64,000 bases of DNA, from the NCBI RefSeq assembly GCF_000283155.1, contig NW_004454239.1, positions 5,977,636 to 6,041,635 of the forward strand, written 5' to 3'. This stretch comes from Ceratotherium simum simum (lineage: Eukaryota > Chordata > Mammalia > Perissodactyla > Rhinocerotidae). The translations under genes were made by a program, and so were the position numbers. Below the pieces are notes generated by a model. It worked only from the letters and a program-made list of their open reading frames with translations. It did not search any database and was not told the origin of the DNA. Positions 35,668 to 47,574 of the stretch are shown piece after piece; the stretch's first letter is position 1, and the number at the start of each line of letters is the position of its first letter.

Positions 35668-36085
35668 ATTTTATTTTTTTGTGAAAAGATCAGCCCTGTG
35701 CTAACATCTGCCAATCCTCCTCTTTTTTTGCTGAGGAAGACTGGCCCTGGGCTAACATCCATGCCCATCTTCCTCCACTTTNNNNNNNNNNNNNNNNNNN
35801 NNNNNNNNNNNNNNNNNNNNNNNNNNNNNNNNNNNNNNNNNNNNNNNNNNNNNNNNNNNNNNNNNNNNNNNNNNNNNNNNNCTGCCAATCCTCCTCTTTT
35901 TTTGCTGAGGAAGACTGGCCCTGGGCTAACATCCATGCCCATCTTCCTCCACTTTATATGTGATGCCGCCACAGCATAGCCTGCCAAGCAGTGCGTCGGT
36001 GCGTGCCCAGGATCTGAACCGGCAAACCCTGGGCCGCCGTGGCGGAGTGCATGCACTCAACTGCCTGTGCCACCTGGCCAGCCCC
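35668..36085 (-). mobile_element. ERE-type SINE containing an assembly gap
   Basis: Left part starts GTGAAAAGATCAGCCCTGTG; right part ends CACCTGGCCAGCCCC; orientation is minus. TTGTTTTATTTT at 35,656-35,667 and again at 36,086-36,097 is the target-site duplication. The element is broken by 100 Ns, and the 74 bases just before the Ns are repeated exactly just after them. Removing the Ns and one copy would give an element of ordinary length, so the extra length is probably not real. Confidence 0.88.
35708..35955. other. 100-N assembly gap flanked by an exact 74-bp duplication
   Basis: Ns occupy exactly 35,782-35,881. The 74 bases at 35,708-35,781 are identical to those at 35,882-35,955, including a run of seven T. 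A round 100-N filler with overlapping contig ends indicates a scaffold join whose true overlap was not merged. Open frames drawn across the Ns have no meaning. Confidence 0.95.
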
Positions 36086-38155
36086 TTGTTTTATTTTTTA
36101 AATCTACTCTGACAGAGTATATTTTTTAAATTTACTCTGATTTTTAAATCTACTCTATTTTTTAAATCTACTCTCTGCCTTCTAATTGTGGTGGTTAGGC
36201 CATTTATGATTAATGTAATTATTAATACTGTCATGTTTAAATTTACCATCTTGATGATTGTTTTCTATTAGTCTCATCTGTTCTTTCTTGCTTTTCCTCT
36301 CTTTTTCTGCCTTCATTTAGAGTAATTGAATACGTATTATGGTTCCATTTCATCTCTTTTGTCGGCACACTAGCTATAACTCTTTGTTGTGTTATTTTAG
36401 AGGCTGCATTGGGGTTTAGTAAATAGTATATAGTTTTAGTATATATCTGTCATCAAGGACGTTACACCACTTCTCATATGGTAAAGAACCTTACAACAAC
36501 TTACTTCCGTTCCTCCCTCTCTTGGCCTTTTTGCTATTGTCATAACACATTTTACTCCTACATATGTTATAGATACCACAATATATTGTTATTGTTTTGC
36601 TTCAACCAGTCAATTATATTTTAAAGAGATTACAAAATACCAACAATGTACTTTATTTTTACCTACATATTTACCATTCCCTTCTTCTTTCCTTTGTGTT
36701 GGTTCGGATTTCTATTTGGTGTCATTTTACTTCTTCCTGAAGGATTTCCTTTAACTTTTCTTATAGTGCTGGTCTGCTGGTGATGAATTCTTTCAGCTTT
36801 TGTATGTCTGAAAGGCCTTTATTTCACCTTCATTTTTCAAAAAGAGTTTTGCTTGGCATAGAAATATAGATGAGATTTTATTTTTCAGTTCTTCAAAGAT
36901 GTTCCACTCTCTTCTGGCTTGTGTTTTTGTTTCTTCTTTTTTTTTAAATGGTTATGTTCTGCATTTTATTTTTTGAATTATTTTTGAATGTAACTCTGCT
37001 ATCATTCTATTTATTTTTCTGTATGTAACGTGTCTTCTGTTCTTTGGCTGGTTTTAAGATTCTCTCTTTATCAATGGTTTTAAGCAGTTTGATTATGTTG
37101 TATCTTGTAGTTTTCCTCATGCTTCTTGTGCGCAGGTTTTGTTGAACTTATTTGATCTGTGAGTTCACAGTTTTCATGAAAGTTTGAAAAGTTTCAGTCG
37201 CCATGTATTCAAATATTTTTCTGCCCTCCCTCCTTCTGGGACTCCAATATTAGTCCACTTAACGTTTTCCCATATCTCAATGTTCATTTTAAAAATATTT
37301 TTATTGTTCTGTGTTTTATTTTGGACAGTACACTTATTTTTCTTCTTCAGTCTAAGCTGCTGTTAACATATCCTGTATATTTTTCATCTCACATATTGTG
37401 TTTTTCACCTCTAGATGTTCAATTTGGGTCTTTAATAAAATATCTTCCACGTCTCTCCTTACCATACTCATTTATTCTTTTACCTTATTAAACATATGGC
37501 ATATATTTATAACAGCTGTTTTTATACCCTTTCACTTAAACTTTGTTATGGCAGGAGCAGCTTTTAGTCTGGGGCTACAATTGCTCCAATATTGAGGTAA
37601 CACTCTCCTGAGCACTCAACCCTTGTCCTGTGTATTATGAAGCTTCTCCACTCTGACTGTGTGATGTGAATTGTTCTTAAATATATGTGACCTTTGACAA
37701 TTTTTATGCCTGCTCCTTTCTGGTGGTTTTCTCCTGGCTTTGGGCAATTTCCTCACAAATGTGAGGATTGGCCCTGAATTGAAGAATTGAGGGGAACCCT
37801 CTCCAGATCTCAAGAGCTCTCTCTGTGGAGAAATCTTTTCCCCTGTCTTCTGCCCTCTGAATTCTGGCTTCCTTGGCTTTCTTAAATTCAAAATGTTGTC
37901 TTCTTAACTCAGGGAGCTCACTGGGCTCTGTTTGGATTCCCCTTCCTTGAACTATAGTCTGGAAACTCTCCAGGAAGAAACCTCAAGATGTTGTAGGAGT
38001 CATCTCACTTGTTTTTATTCTCTTTGGGATTACTGTGTTGAGCTGCCTATGGTCCAGTGTCTGAAATCCATAGTTTCACACAAGTTTTCCAGTTTAAAAA
38101 ATTTTTAGGCAGGAGCATAAATTTGGTTCTTATTACTCCATCATGGTCATAAGTG

Positions 38156-39747
38156 GAAGCTACCTTCACTTTTAAAAGATATTTTCAGTAGTTACATAAT
38201 TCTAGGTCAATAATTATTTCCTTTCTGACATTTAAATAGCACTTTCTATTTTCTCCTGGCCTCCATTATTTCTCTATAGAGTTATTTGGAAGTCCTTACT
38301 ATTGCTGCTTTTAAGGTACTATTTCTTTTCTTCTCTGCATATTTTTAAGACTTTTCTTTTTCTTTGTTACTAGCAGTTGGGCTCTGAAGTTCTGACGTAA
38401 TTTTCTTTGTATTTATCGTGCCTAATGTTTGCAGAGCTTCTTGAATCTTGCCTGGATATCTTTTTGTCAGTTTTTGTTGTCATTTTGAAAATTATTTTCT
38501 CAAATTATCCCTGGCCCTTATGTCTTCAAATATTGCTCTTAACCTTTTCCCTTTCTTCTCCCTCCATTATCTTCAATTACACGTATGTTAAACCTTTTCA
38601 CTATCTCCATGTGTCCCTTACATTTTCTTCTGTATTTTCCACACATTTTTCTCTATGTGCTTCTTTTTGCATATTTTCTATTGATTTTTTTTCCAGCTCA
38701 CTTATTCTCTCTTTAGCTGTGTTTAATTTGCTACTTAATACTTCCGTTGAGTTCTAATATCAGTTATTTAATTTTTTCAGATCTAGAATTTACATTTTAT
38801 TCTTCAAAATAAGTTCCCTTGGGAGAACTTCACCTTGTCTATTTTCCTGAACTTGCTTATCATGGTTATTTTAAAACCAATGTCAAATGGTCCTAAACCT
38901 AAGGGGATGTCTCTGTCTGAATGCTTTTTTCTCCTACTTGGTCTTGTTTCTTTCTGTGCTTGATATTTTTTTATTGTATAAGTGACATACTCTCTGAAAT
39001 ATTGTAGAGACTTTGGATGGTTATCTTCTTCTAGAAGACATTCACCCTATCCTCTGGAAGGCAGTCAGAGTATAAGCATATCACTTTTGATGTGGTTCAG
39101 AACTGAGTTAGTTCCTGTCTGGATTTCAGTCTTTGAAAGGTTGATTTTATTTTTGATTCTATTTTGGTTCTCCAGGTGTACCAACTGAAAACCTGGATAT
39201 TTACCAGTGTTCTGCCTCATTGGTCAGTTTGAACTTCAATTTTTGTATTTCCAGTGTGATAAGGTTATCAAAGGCTCCTCTCAGCTTTTCTCCCACTTTC
39301 TGCTTGGCTTTAGGGAATCTAGCCCCACAAAGCTTTGGAATCAGCAAACTTCTCAAGGAGAAAACTGGTGCAGAGAGCCAGGCACGTGTCTCTGCGACTC
39401 CCGACTCTCTGGGAACTTGGCCCCTTGTGTGTAGATGCAGTGGCAGTCATGAATTCCAATTTTTGTCTCTAATCCCTGTGACATCAAGAGGGAATTAAGG
39501 TCTGGCTTCTCAGGTCTTTGTAGCTTAGCACTGGTAAGTGCTCCGAGGGGAAATTCCCTAGGTGGAATGTTAGGCTCACTTTTATGGCTGTCCCTTCTTT
39601 CCAAGATCATGACCCCACAATCCTAACTGCTTCAGTAGCTCTTTGATTCTTTAAACAGATATTTCTTTTTGTATTTTGTCTGGATTTTCTAGTTCAGTGG
39701 GGGAATTTGTGTGCCATAAGCTACTACATCAAAATCAAAAGGGGTCA
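38156..39747 (-). repeat. Second old LINE-1 5' half, adjacent to the first
   Basis: The text restarts at 38,160 with ORF1-region words already present near 36,830 ('tctattttctcctggcctcc' beside the earlier 'cactctcttctggcttg'). It ends at about 39,720-39,747 with a second version of the LINE-1 5' start ('ataagctactacatcaaaat'). So two LINE-1 5' halves lie head to tail, both on the minus strand. Confidence 0.55.
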
Positions 39748-40624
39748 TCTTCTTGAAACTCCGTGGTACACTTTAGACTATAATTTCTTACCAGTTGAAA
39801 CGATGGGTATGATATTGTGTTGTAAACTCTCAGGAGATGGACCTATGTGAGGAAAGGTCACTAAATCAATCATATTCATCTTTATAAGCAGGATCTGTGT
39901 CCATCATCCACCTGAGATTGAATTGTAGGTAATTTAAAACTACAAGAAAACAGAGGTGGCAGCTATTTGGGAAGCTACATCTCTCTTCCATTATTGTACC
40001 TAGATTATCTCCTGAAATTCTTATCAAAGTTTGCTCAAATATGCTGATTTGTTGTGACTAAACAGCTTGCTTGCGATTGCCTAAAAAGCAATTTTTGTTT
40101 CACTTTTTTCTTTCAGAATTTTATAAATATTGCTCTGTTGTCTTCTGGGATAGAATGATACTTTAATAATATTTGGGGACAATTTCATCCATCCCTTTGC
40201 CACTAACTACCATAAATGTCCTTTTTCTTGATGACTAACAACTGTACACTATTATATCCCAGAATCAATCATTATGCATCAATAGTCCCTGCAACATTTA
40301 AGCCCTTCTGAAATGTAACTTCACTTCTTATTTCCTTGCCTCAAATAAGTCCTCTAAGCCAAGTATTTCCCTACCCAGAATCCCTAAATCCATAGATATC
40401 TTTAAAAATAGAAATGGGTATTTTCCAACTATTTTGAGTATTTAAACATCTTTAATGGAAAATAGTGAATTCTCTTAAGAGGTATCTTAAGGATAAAGGA
40501 ACCATCAAGTGGATAGTTCTTGTCTTGAAGTGTATCAGTTAAGCTAATCATGGTCATCCAGGATGATCTGCAGATCTGATTGGCAACCACATGTCTTTGA
40601 TTATAAAATGAGTAAGAAATGAGT
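39748..40624. other. Unassigned AT-rich sequence
   Basis: I see no recognisable gene or family. The region lies between LINE-1 material and the inverted repeat. Confidence 0.35.
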
Positions 40625-40744
40625 TAATTGTTATTTTGCTTTGTGTGATAGACACAGTGTTTCAAAGCATAGGATTCATTGAAAAAATAAAAATAATTAA
40701 GAGGTTGCTGATGATGTAAAGTTTGGCAACAGCAGCTCTTTCCA
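40625..40744 (-). repeat. Inverted repeat, left arm (120 bp)
   Basis: The reverse complement of this arm matches 41,088-41,207 at 115 of 120 positions. Mismatches are confined to single bases: two near the outer end, two in the middle and one near the inner end. The arm does not extend beyond these limits. Both arms read through as open frames, giving the same short peptide-like string; this follows from the repeat and is not evidence of coding. Confidence 0.93.
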
Positions 40745-41087
40745 AAGGGAATGGCCTTTTGTCTCATTCTGAAATATATCCATTGATGGGCATTATCCTG
40801 AATCCACAGTGATGCTGAGAAAGGCCTCCATTCTTCCCACAACACAGATGTTCTAATTGATATGTACCACTTGGCCACATGGTTCTACTTCAGGATTATC
40901 AGATTAACTTTGTAAAGCTCCTTGGTCTCTGAGGGTAAAAGATGATAATGAAGCACATATTTTATTTATTAATAACACATCGTACCTGTCTTGGCATCAA
41001 GAAGTTCTCTGTATGAAGCAGTCTCCTTTTGTTGTGGACACATTGGCATAATAATACCCATAGGACTCAGGCATTTAAACAAAGAGC
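40745..41087. other. Spacer of the inverted repeat
   Basis: 343 bp of non-repetitive sequence between the two arms. I cannot assign it. It has no transposase-like frame. Confidence 0.6.
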
Positions 41088-41207
41088 TGGAAAGGGCTGC
41101 TGTTGCCAAACTTTACATCATCAGCAACCTCTTAATTATTTTTATTTTTTCAATGAATCCCATGCTTTGAAACACTGTGTCTATGACACAAAGCAAAACA
41201 ACGATTA
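41088..41207 (+). repeat. Inverted repeat, right arm (120 bp)
   Basis: Partner of 40,625-40,744, with about 96% identity in inverted orientation. Its right edge meets the 3' UTR-like DNA of the large old LINE-1. Confidence 0.93.
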
Positions 41208-42911
41208 CTTAGGCCTTGGTTTCAAACTCATTTTGTATTCTTTATACCAGAAAATCCTGTTGGATATCTATGGTGGTTCCCCATGTATAAGAGAAAATAA
41301 AGGGTTTGAGATCAGCATTTTTAACACCCTCTACTGGAATTTGTCTTATGTTTATGGCATGATTAGACTGAATAGATTTTTATCATGACTGTCTTGGGTT
41401 TTTGGGTAAAGTACAATTTTCAATTTTCATCGCACCCTGTCAAGGGGACATACTATCAACATGTTCACTGTGGATATTGACCTCCATCACCTGGTTAGAT
41501 AGTGTCTCAGGTTTCTCCACTGTAAAGTTACTTTTTTTTCCCACTTTGCATACCATACTCGTCAGAAGGAAGTCACTATGCATATTACGTCTATGTTTAA
41601 GAAATGGGGAGTTATGCTCCCTTTCCCTGATGGTTTAGTATATACATAAATTATTTGGAATTCCTCTGCACGAGAGATTTGTCTTTTTTCCTCATTTATT
41701 TATTTATTAAATCATTACTTGTTTCAGTATTCCACTGTATGAATGTACCACAGTTTGTTTATCCATTCATCTATTGAAGGACACCTTGGCTGCTTTGAGT
41801 TTTTGGTGATTATGAATAAAGTCACTATAAACATTCATGCGCAGGTTTTTGCATGGATGTAAGTTTTCAGATCAGTTGGGTAGATACCTAGGAGTGCAAT
41901 TGCTGGATTGCATGATAAGACCATGCTTTGCTTTGTGCAAAACTGCCAAACTCTCTTCCAAAGTGGCTGTATTATTTTACATTCCTACTAGAAATGAATG
42001 AGAGTTTCTGTTGCTCTGCATCCTCATCAGCTTTGGTGGTGTCAGGCTTTTGTTTTGTTTTGTTTTGTTTTGGTTATTCTAATAGGTATGAAGTAGTATC
42101 TTGTTGTTGTTTTACTGTTCAATTCCCTAATGATAATTGGTGTTGAACATCATTTCATGTGCTTATTTGCCATTTGTATATCTTCTTTTGTGAGTCATCT
42201 GTTCAGATCTTTTGCCCATTTTCAACCTGAGTTTTTTGTTTTCTTCTTGTTGAGTTTTAAGAGTTCTTTGTATATTTTAGATACAATTCTTTTACCAGAT
42301 ATGTGTTTTGCACATCTTCTCCCAGTCTATGGCTCATCTTTTTATTCTCTTCAAAGTGTCTTTCACAAAGCAGGAGTTTCTAATTTGAATTAAGCCCAAC
42401 TTATCAATTTTTTTCATTTTTGGATCACGCATTTGGTGTTGTATTTAAACACTCGTTGCCAAACCCAGGGTAGCCTAGATTTTCTCCTATCTTGTCTTCC
42501 AGAAGTTTTATATTTTTTCATTTTTTATTTTGGTCTATAATCCATTTTGAGTTAATTTTGGAAAAAAGTGTAAGGTCTGTGCTTAGATTCTTTTTTTTTT
42601 TTTGTATATGGGCATCCAATTGATTCAGCACCACTTGTTGGAAAGAGTATTTTTTTGTCCATTGAATTTCTTTTGCTTTTTTGTCAAAGATCAGTTGGTT
42701 ATATTTGTGTGGGTCTATTTCTGGGCCCTCTAGTCTGTTTTATTGGTCTATGTATCTATTCTTTCGCCAATACCATGCTGTCTTGATTTATGCATCTTCA
42801 TAATAAGTTTTGAAATCAGGTAATATGAGTCTTCCAACTTTGTTATTGTTCAGTACTGTGTTGGCTATTGTAGGTATTTTGCCTCTCTATACAAATGTTA
42901 GAATCAGTTTG

Positions 42912-43097
42912 TCAATATCTGCAAAATAGCTTCCTGTGATTTTTATTGAGATTGCATTGATTCAAGTTGTGAAGAACAGATATTTTAACCATATTGAGTC
43001 TTCCAGTCTGTGAATATGGAATATCTTTCCATTTATTTAGATCTTCTTTAATTTCTTTCATCAGTTTTGTAGTTTTCTGCGCATAGATTCTATACAT
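42912..43097 (-). pseudogene. LINE-1 ORF2 fragment (C-terminal to RT)
   Basis: A 61-codon frame containing KEIKEDLNKWKDIPYSQTGR, a characteristic ORF2p segment downstream of the RT. Part of the large LINE-1. Confidence 0.88.
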
Positions 43098-43299
43098 ATT
43101 TTACTAAATTTATGCCTAAGTATTTCATCTTTTGGGTGCTATTGTAAGTGGCATTTAAAAAAAATTCCAATTCCAATTGTTTATTACTGGTATATAGGAA
43201 AGCAATTGACTTTTGTATATTAACTTTGTATTTTGTGAACTTCTATACTCACTTATTAGTTCCAGGAGTTTTTTTGGTCATTTTCTGGGGATTTTCTGC

Positions 43300-43329
43300 A
43301 TAGATATTCATGTCATCTGTGAACAAAGA
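43300..43329 (-). pseudogene. LINE-1 ORF2 RT catalytic site, altered
   Basis: On the minus strand 43,326-43,303 reads LFTDDMNI. This is the FADD active site of LINE-1 reverse transcriptase with the alanine changed to threonine; both aspartates remain, but the surrounding frame is broken. Confidence 0.75.
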
Positions 43330-43608
43330 CAGTTTTACTTCTTCCTTCTCAATCTTATACATTTTATTTCCATTTCATTTCTTACTGCACCACATTGGAC
43401 TTCCAGTACAATGTTGAATAACAATGGTGAGAAGGCATTTCCCTTTTTTTTTGGCCAATCAAGGGGAAAGCATCCAGTTTCTCACCATTGAGTATGATGT
43501 TAGCTGTTGCTTTTTTGTAGACGTTCCTTATCACATTGAGGAAGTTCGTAGTTTAGTGAGAGTTTTTACTGTGACTACGTGTTGGGTTTTGTCAGTGCTA
43601 TGCTGGCC

Positions 43609-43929
43609 TCAGCATGATTCAGAAAGTCTTCTTTCTGTTTCTATTTTCTGGAAGGGATTATAAAAAATAGGTATAATTTCTACCTTAAATGTTTTGTAAA
43701 ATTCACCAGTGAAGCCATCTGGGTCTGATATTTCCTTTTTTTTTTGAAGGTTGTTAATTATTGATTCAATTTCTTTATTAGATATAGGCCTATTTATAGT
43801 ATCTATTTCTCTGTGTATGAGTTCTGGTAACTTGTGTCTTTGAAGGAGTTGGTCCATTTCATCTAAGTTATCAAATTTATGGGCATAGAGTGGTTCATAG
43901 TATTTCTTAATTATCCTTTTAATGTCCAT
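43609..43929 (-). pseudogene. LINE-1 ORF2 fragment (N-terminal RT region)
   Basis: A 106-codon frame beginning MDIKRIIKKYYEPLYAHKFD and including DPDGFTGEFYKTFK, the conserved ORF2p block at the start of the RT domain. Its stops on either side mark it as a fragment. Confidence 0.93.
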
Positions 43930-46116
43930 GGGATCAGTAGCGATGAGCCCTATTTCACTTCACTCTCTTTTTTCTTGGTTAGCCTGGCTAGAGGTTTATT
44001 AATTTTATTGATTTTTTTTCAAAGAACCAGCTTTTTGTTTCATTAATCACCTTCGTTTTGCTTCTCTTTCATTGATTTCTGTTTTTACTTCCTTATTTTC
44101 TTCATTCAGCTTGCTTTATGTTTATTTTGTTCTTCTTTTGCTGGTTTCTTGAAGTAGGAACTTAGATTATTTATTTGATTTTTTTTCTTTTCTAATGTAA
44201 GTATTTACTGATATAAATATCTCTCTCAGCACTACTTCAACCTCTTCCCACAAATTTTGGTATTGGCTGCTTTTATTTGTATTATGTTCTATGTATTTTT
44301 ATTTACAATGAGGCTTCCTCTTTGACTCTGGATTATTTGGAAGTGTGTTGTTTAATTTCCAAGTATTTGGAGTTTTTCCGTTGTTGTCTTTCTGTTACGG
44401 ATTTCTAGTTCGATTCCATTATGGTCAGAGAACATAGTCTGTATGGTTTCAATTCTTTTAGCTTTGTTGAGGTTTATTTTATGACTCAGGATATGGTTTA
44501 CATTAGTGAATTATTCAAGGGTGCTTGAAAGGGGCAAATGTTCTATAAATGTCAGTTAGATTCTGTTGGTTGATCAGTTCTTCTATATCCTTGCTGATTT
44601 TCTGTCTAGTAGTTCTATCATTTCCAATACTGGGATGTTGAAGTCCCAACTATAATTGTGGATTTATCTTTTATTTCTTTCAGCTCTACCACTTTTTATT
44701 TCACATATTTTGATGCTTTGTTATTGGTACATGCACATTTAGGATTGCTAGATCTTGTGAATTGATTCATTTATTATTATGAAATGTCTCTCTTTGTCCT
44801 AAATAATTTTATTTGCTCTGAAGTCTACTTTATCTAATATTAGTGTAGCTACATTTTCTTTTTTTGATTAATGTTTCCATGATATATGTTTTTCAAACAT
44901 TTTACATTCAACATACCTAGTTGCTATGTTTGAAGTAAGTTTCTTATAAACAGCATACAGTTGGGTTGTGTTTCTTTATTTACTCTGCTAATACCTATCT
45001 TTTAGCTGTTGTATTTAGACCATTTACATTTAAAGTAATTCTTGATACAGTAAGACTTAATCCTGCCATTTTATTATTTATTTTCTATTTTTTCCCTTTG
45101 TTTCTTTTTTCTTGCTTTCCTATAGGTCAATTGAACATTTTTAGAGTTTCACTTTTATTTATTTATAATGTTTTTGAGTATATCATTTTCCATAATTTTC
45201 TTGGTGGTTAATCTAAATCTTACTGTATACCTAATGCTTTATCATTTCAAATGAAGTGTAATGACCTTACTTACATTTAGGTCTCTTTGCTCTCCCTGCC
45301 TCTTAAATATAATCGTTTAAAGTAATTCCTCCACATGCACTGAGTGCCACATCACATGGTGTTAAACTTTTGCCTCAACCATAAAGAAACTTATGAGGTG
45401 AAGAATAATCAATCATGTTTACTGCTATTTTTTACCTATTCCATTATTTTTCTTTCCTTTCTGAAGGCCCTAGCCTTCCTCTTTTATCTTTTTTGTTCTG
45501 TTTGGAGAGCTTTCTTTATCCATTCTCAAAGGGTAAGTATGCTAACAACAAATTCTGTTAGTTTTAATTTGTCCACAGATGTCTTTATTTTTTCTTCATT
45601 TATGAAAGATAGTTTTGCCAGATATAGGATTTAAGATCGACAGTTCTTTTATTTTCCAGCACTTGAAAAATATTGTGCCACTTCCTTCTGGCCTCCATAG
45701 TTTCATTCAAATTGGTGTTTCTTTATAGGTAATGCATTCTTCCTACCCCATTTTAAGGTTATTTTTATTGCCTTTAGTTTTCAGTATTTTAATTGTTATG
45801 TGTCTTGGTGTGGATTTGTTTGGATTTATCTCTATTTGGGATTTACTTAGCTTCATAAATCTGCAGGTTTATACATTTCACCAAATTTGGGAAGTTTTCA
45901 GCTACTATTTCTTTGAATACTTTTTCAGTTCCTCTATCTCTTTCTTTTTCTTCTGAAATTCTGGCAATATGAATGTTAAGTCTTTTGTTATTGTCCCACA
46001 GATCCCTGAGGCTCTGTTAATTTTTTCTCTCTGTTGTTCCAATTGAGTAAATTCTATTGATTTGACTTCAAGTTCATTACTTCTATCCCGTCATCTCCAA
46101 TCTACTATTGAGCCCA

Positions 46117-46407
46117 TCAGTGGATTTGTATTTTTGTTATTGTATTTTTCAGTTCTATAATTTCCATTTGGTACTTTTTTATAACCTCTATTTCTTTGCT
46201 AATATTTTCTATTTTTTCATTTGTTTCATGAGAATTTGTAATTGATTGTTGAAGCATTTTTATGATAGTTACTCTAAAATCCTTTTCAAATAAATTCAAC
46301 ATCTGATTCATCTTGGTATTGGCATCAGTTGATTGTATTCTTTCATTCAAATTATAGTTTTCCTGGTTCTTGGTATGAGGAGTGGATTTAGATTGTATCC
46401 TATACAT
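46117..46407 (-). pseudogene. LINE-1 ORF1 fragment (coiled-coil region)
   Basis: A 96-codon frame containing KDFRVTIIKMLQQSITNSHE and KEIEVIKKYQMEIIELKNTI, matching the coiled-coil part of LINE-1 ORF1p, an RNA-binding trimeric chaperone. Only this portion is open. Confidence 0.88.
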
Positions 46408-46444
46408 TTTGATTTTTATGTTAGAGGACTCTTGATCCTATTTA

Positions 46445-46691
46445 TTTATTTTTTTTTTTGTGAGGAAGATCAGTCCTGAGCTAATATCCATGCCAATCCT
46501 CCTCTTTTTGCTGAAGAAGACTGGCCCTGGGCTAACATCTGTGGCCATCTTCCTCTACTTTATATGGTATGCCCCCACAGCATGGCTTGATAAGTGGTGT
46601 GTTGGTCCATGCCCCAGATCTGAACCTGTGAACCTGGGGCTGCCGAAGTGGAGTGCACGAACTTAACCACCACGCCACTGGGCCAGATCCA
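46445..46691 (-). mobile_element. ERE-type SINE inserted in the LINE-1
   Basis: Poly-T then GTGAGGAAGATCAGTCCTGA at the left, and CACGCCACTGGGCCAGATCC at the right: minus orientation. The target-site duplication CTTGATCCTATTTA occurs at 46,431-46,444 and 46,692-46,705. It split the older LINE-1 between ORF1 and its 5' region. Confidence 0.93.
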
Positions 46692-47276
46692 CTTGATCCT
46701 ATTTAAATCTTCTACTTTAGCCTCTGTTTGGGTTAGTGTGCAGCTTCTGGCCTACTTTTGTTGGCTTTAGTTCTGATGATGGCTTAGTTTTCTGAGACCT
46801 TGCAATGCTGCTCTGGTCTGCTTTATTCTTCTGGAGCTGCTGGGTCTCCCAATCAATCTCTGCTGGTGTCCTGTGGGGGCAGAAGGTGCTTCCTTGGGAT
46901 GCCTGCTGTTGTGGGTGACCTTCTGAGAGGAGAGGCAGAAGCTAGTCATCTTGGGTCTCCTTCTTCCCCTGGCTGGAGGCCGGGGAGGTACAGGACTTTG
47001 CTACAGCTGCTGCTTCTTGCAGACTGGACCGTCCATTGATGCCTGGTTCTGGAGCGTGCTCTGGAATGTCCTGGAGCCTTGCTGCTGACATTGAGGACAG
47101 ATCAGACCATCCTTCAGGACTCTGGTTGTAAAGCAAGCTTTGGGACAGCTGGGCTTTGCTGCTGCCACTGCTGCCTACACACAAGGCTGTTCTTTGGGGC
47201 CTGAGTGGTGAAGCAGGGTTGGGATTTCCCACCAGGTCTTTGTTGGTCTCCCCCTTTCCCAATTTTGGCTTCACAT

Positions 47277-47312
<36 letters not shown>
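47277..47312. repeat. (TG)n microsatellite
   Basis: A nearly pure TG run of about 36 bp ending in TGCGTGTGC. Confidence 0.9.
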
Positions 47313-47316
<4 letters not shown>

Positions 47317-47574
47317 GCCCGTAGGCAGTTCCAGATTGCAGACTTCTCTGAAACCTAGTCTGGGAGTATATTAAAGATAGAAAGAAAACCTGGGGGGACT
47401 CATGACATTGTCAATCAAGTTCTGAGGTTCTTGGCTGTTCCACTTTCCTCTTTTCAGCTTTTAGAGTCTTTTTATCATTTCTTTTGAATAGTTTCCATGG
47501 CGTTTATTTGTATTTGGAAGGCAAAGGTGGGGAAAAGTGAGTGTGTGCATCTTGTTCCTGACCTGGAAATCTGG

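Larger units (their letters stand above)
35130..38155 (-). repeat. Old LINE-1, ORF2 5' part, ORF1 and 5' region, interrupted by an ERE
   Basis: Read on the minus strand this runs from a 5' end at about 38,155 (plus strand 'ttactccatcatggtcataa', a recognisable LINE-1 5' start in reverse) through an ORF1-like region (about 36,700-37,500) into the endonuclease part of ORF2 (35,130-35,630). The 3' half is missing at the left edge. An ERE with an assembly gap sits at 35,668-36,085. No long frame survives. Confidence 0.65.
41210..47574 (-). mobile_element. Old near-full-length LINE-1, interrupted by an ERE
   Basis: Read on the minus strand, order is: GC-richer 5' region (47,574-46,692), ERE, ORF1 remnant (46,407-46,117), ORF2 endonuclease region (about 45,200-44,000), RT region (43,929-43,300), ORF2 C-terminal part (43,097-42,100) and 3' UTR (41,640-41,210, with 'tttctccactgtaaagttac'). 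About 6.1 kb remain without the ERE, close to the usual 6-7 kb. Frames are broken throughout, so it cannot move. A (TTTTG)n run lies at 42,050-42,073 and a (TG)n at 47,277-47,312. Confidence 0.8.

Noticed and set aside
35656..36056. Frames running through the N gap with repeated peptide ends
   Set aside because: The repeated ends come from the 74-bp duplication around the gap, and the frames lie in a SINE.
40624..41388. Two frames on opposite strands sharing a peptide with CCCQTLHHQQPLNYFYFFNE
   Set aside because: The similarity is a direct result of the 120-bp inverted repeat; not evidence of a gene family.
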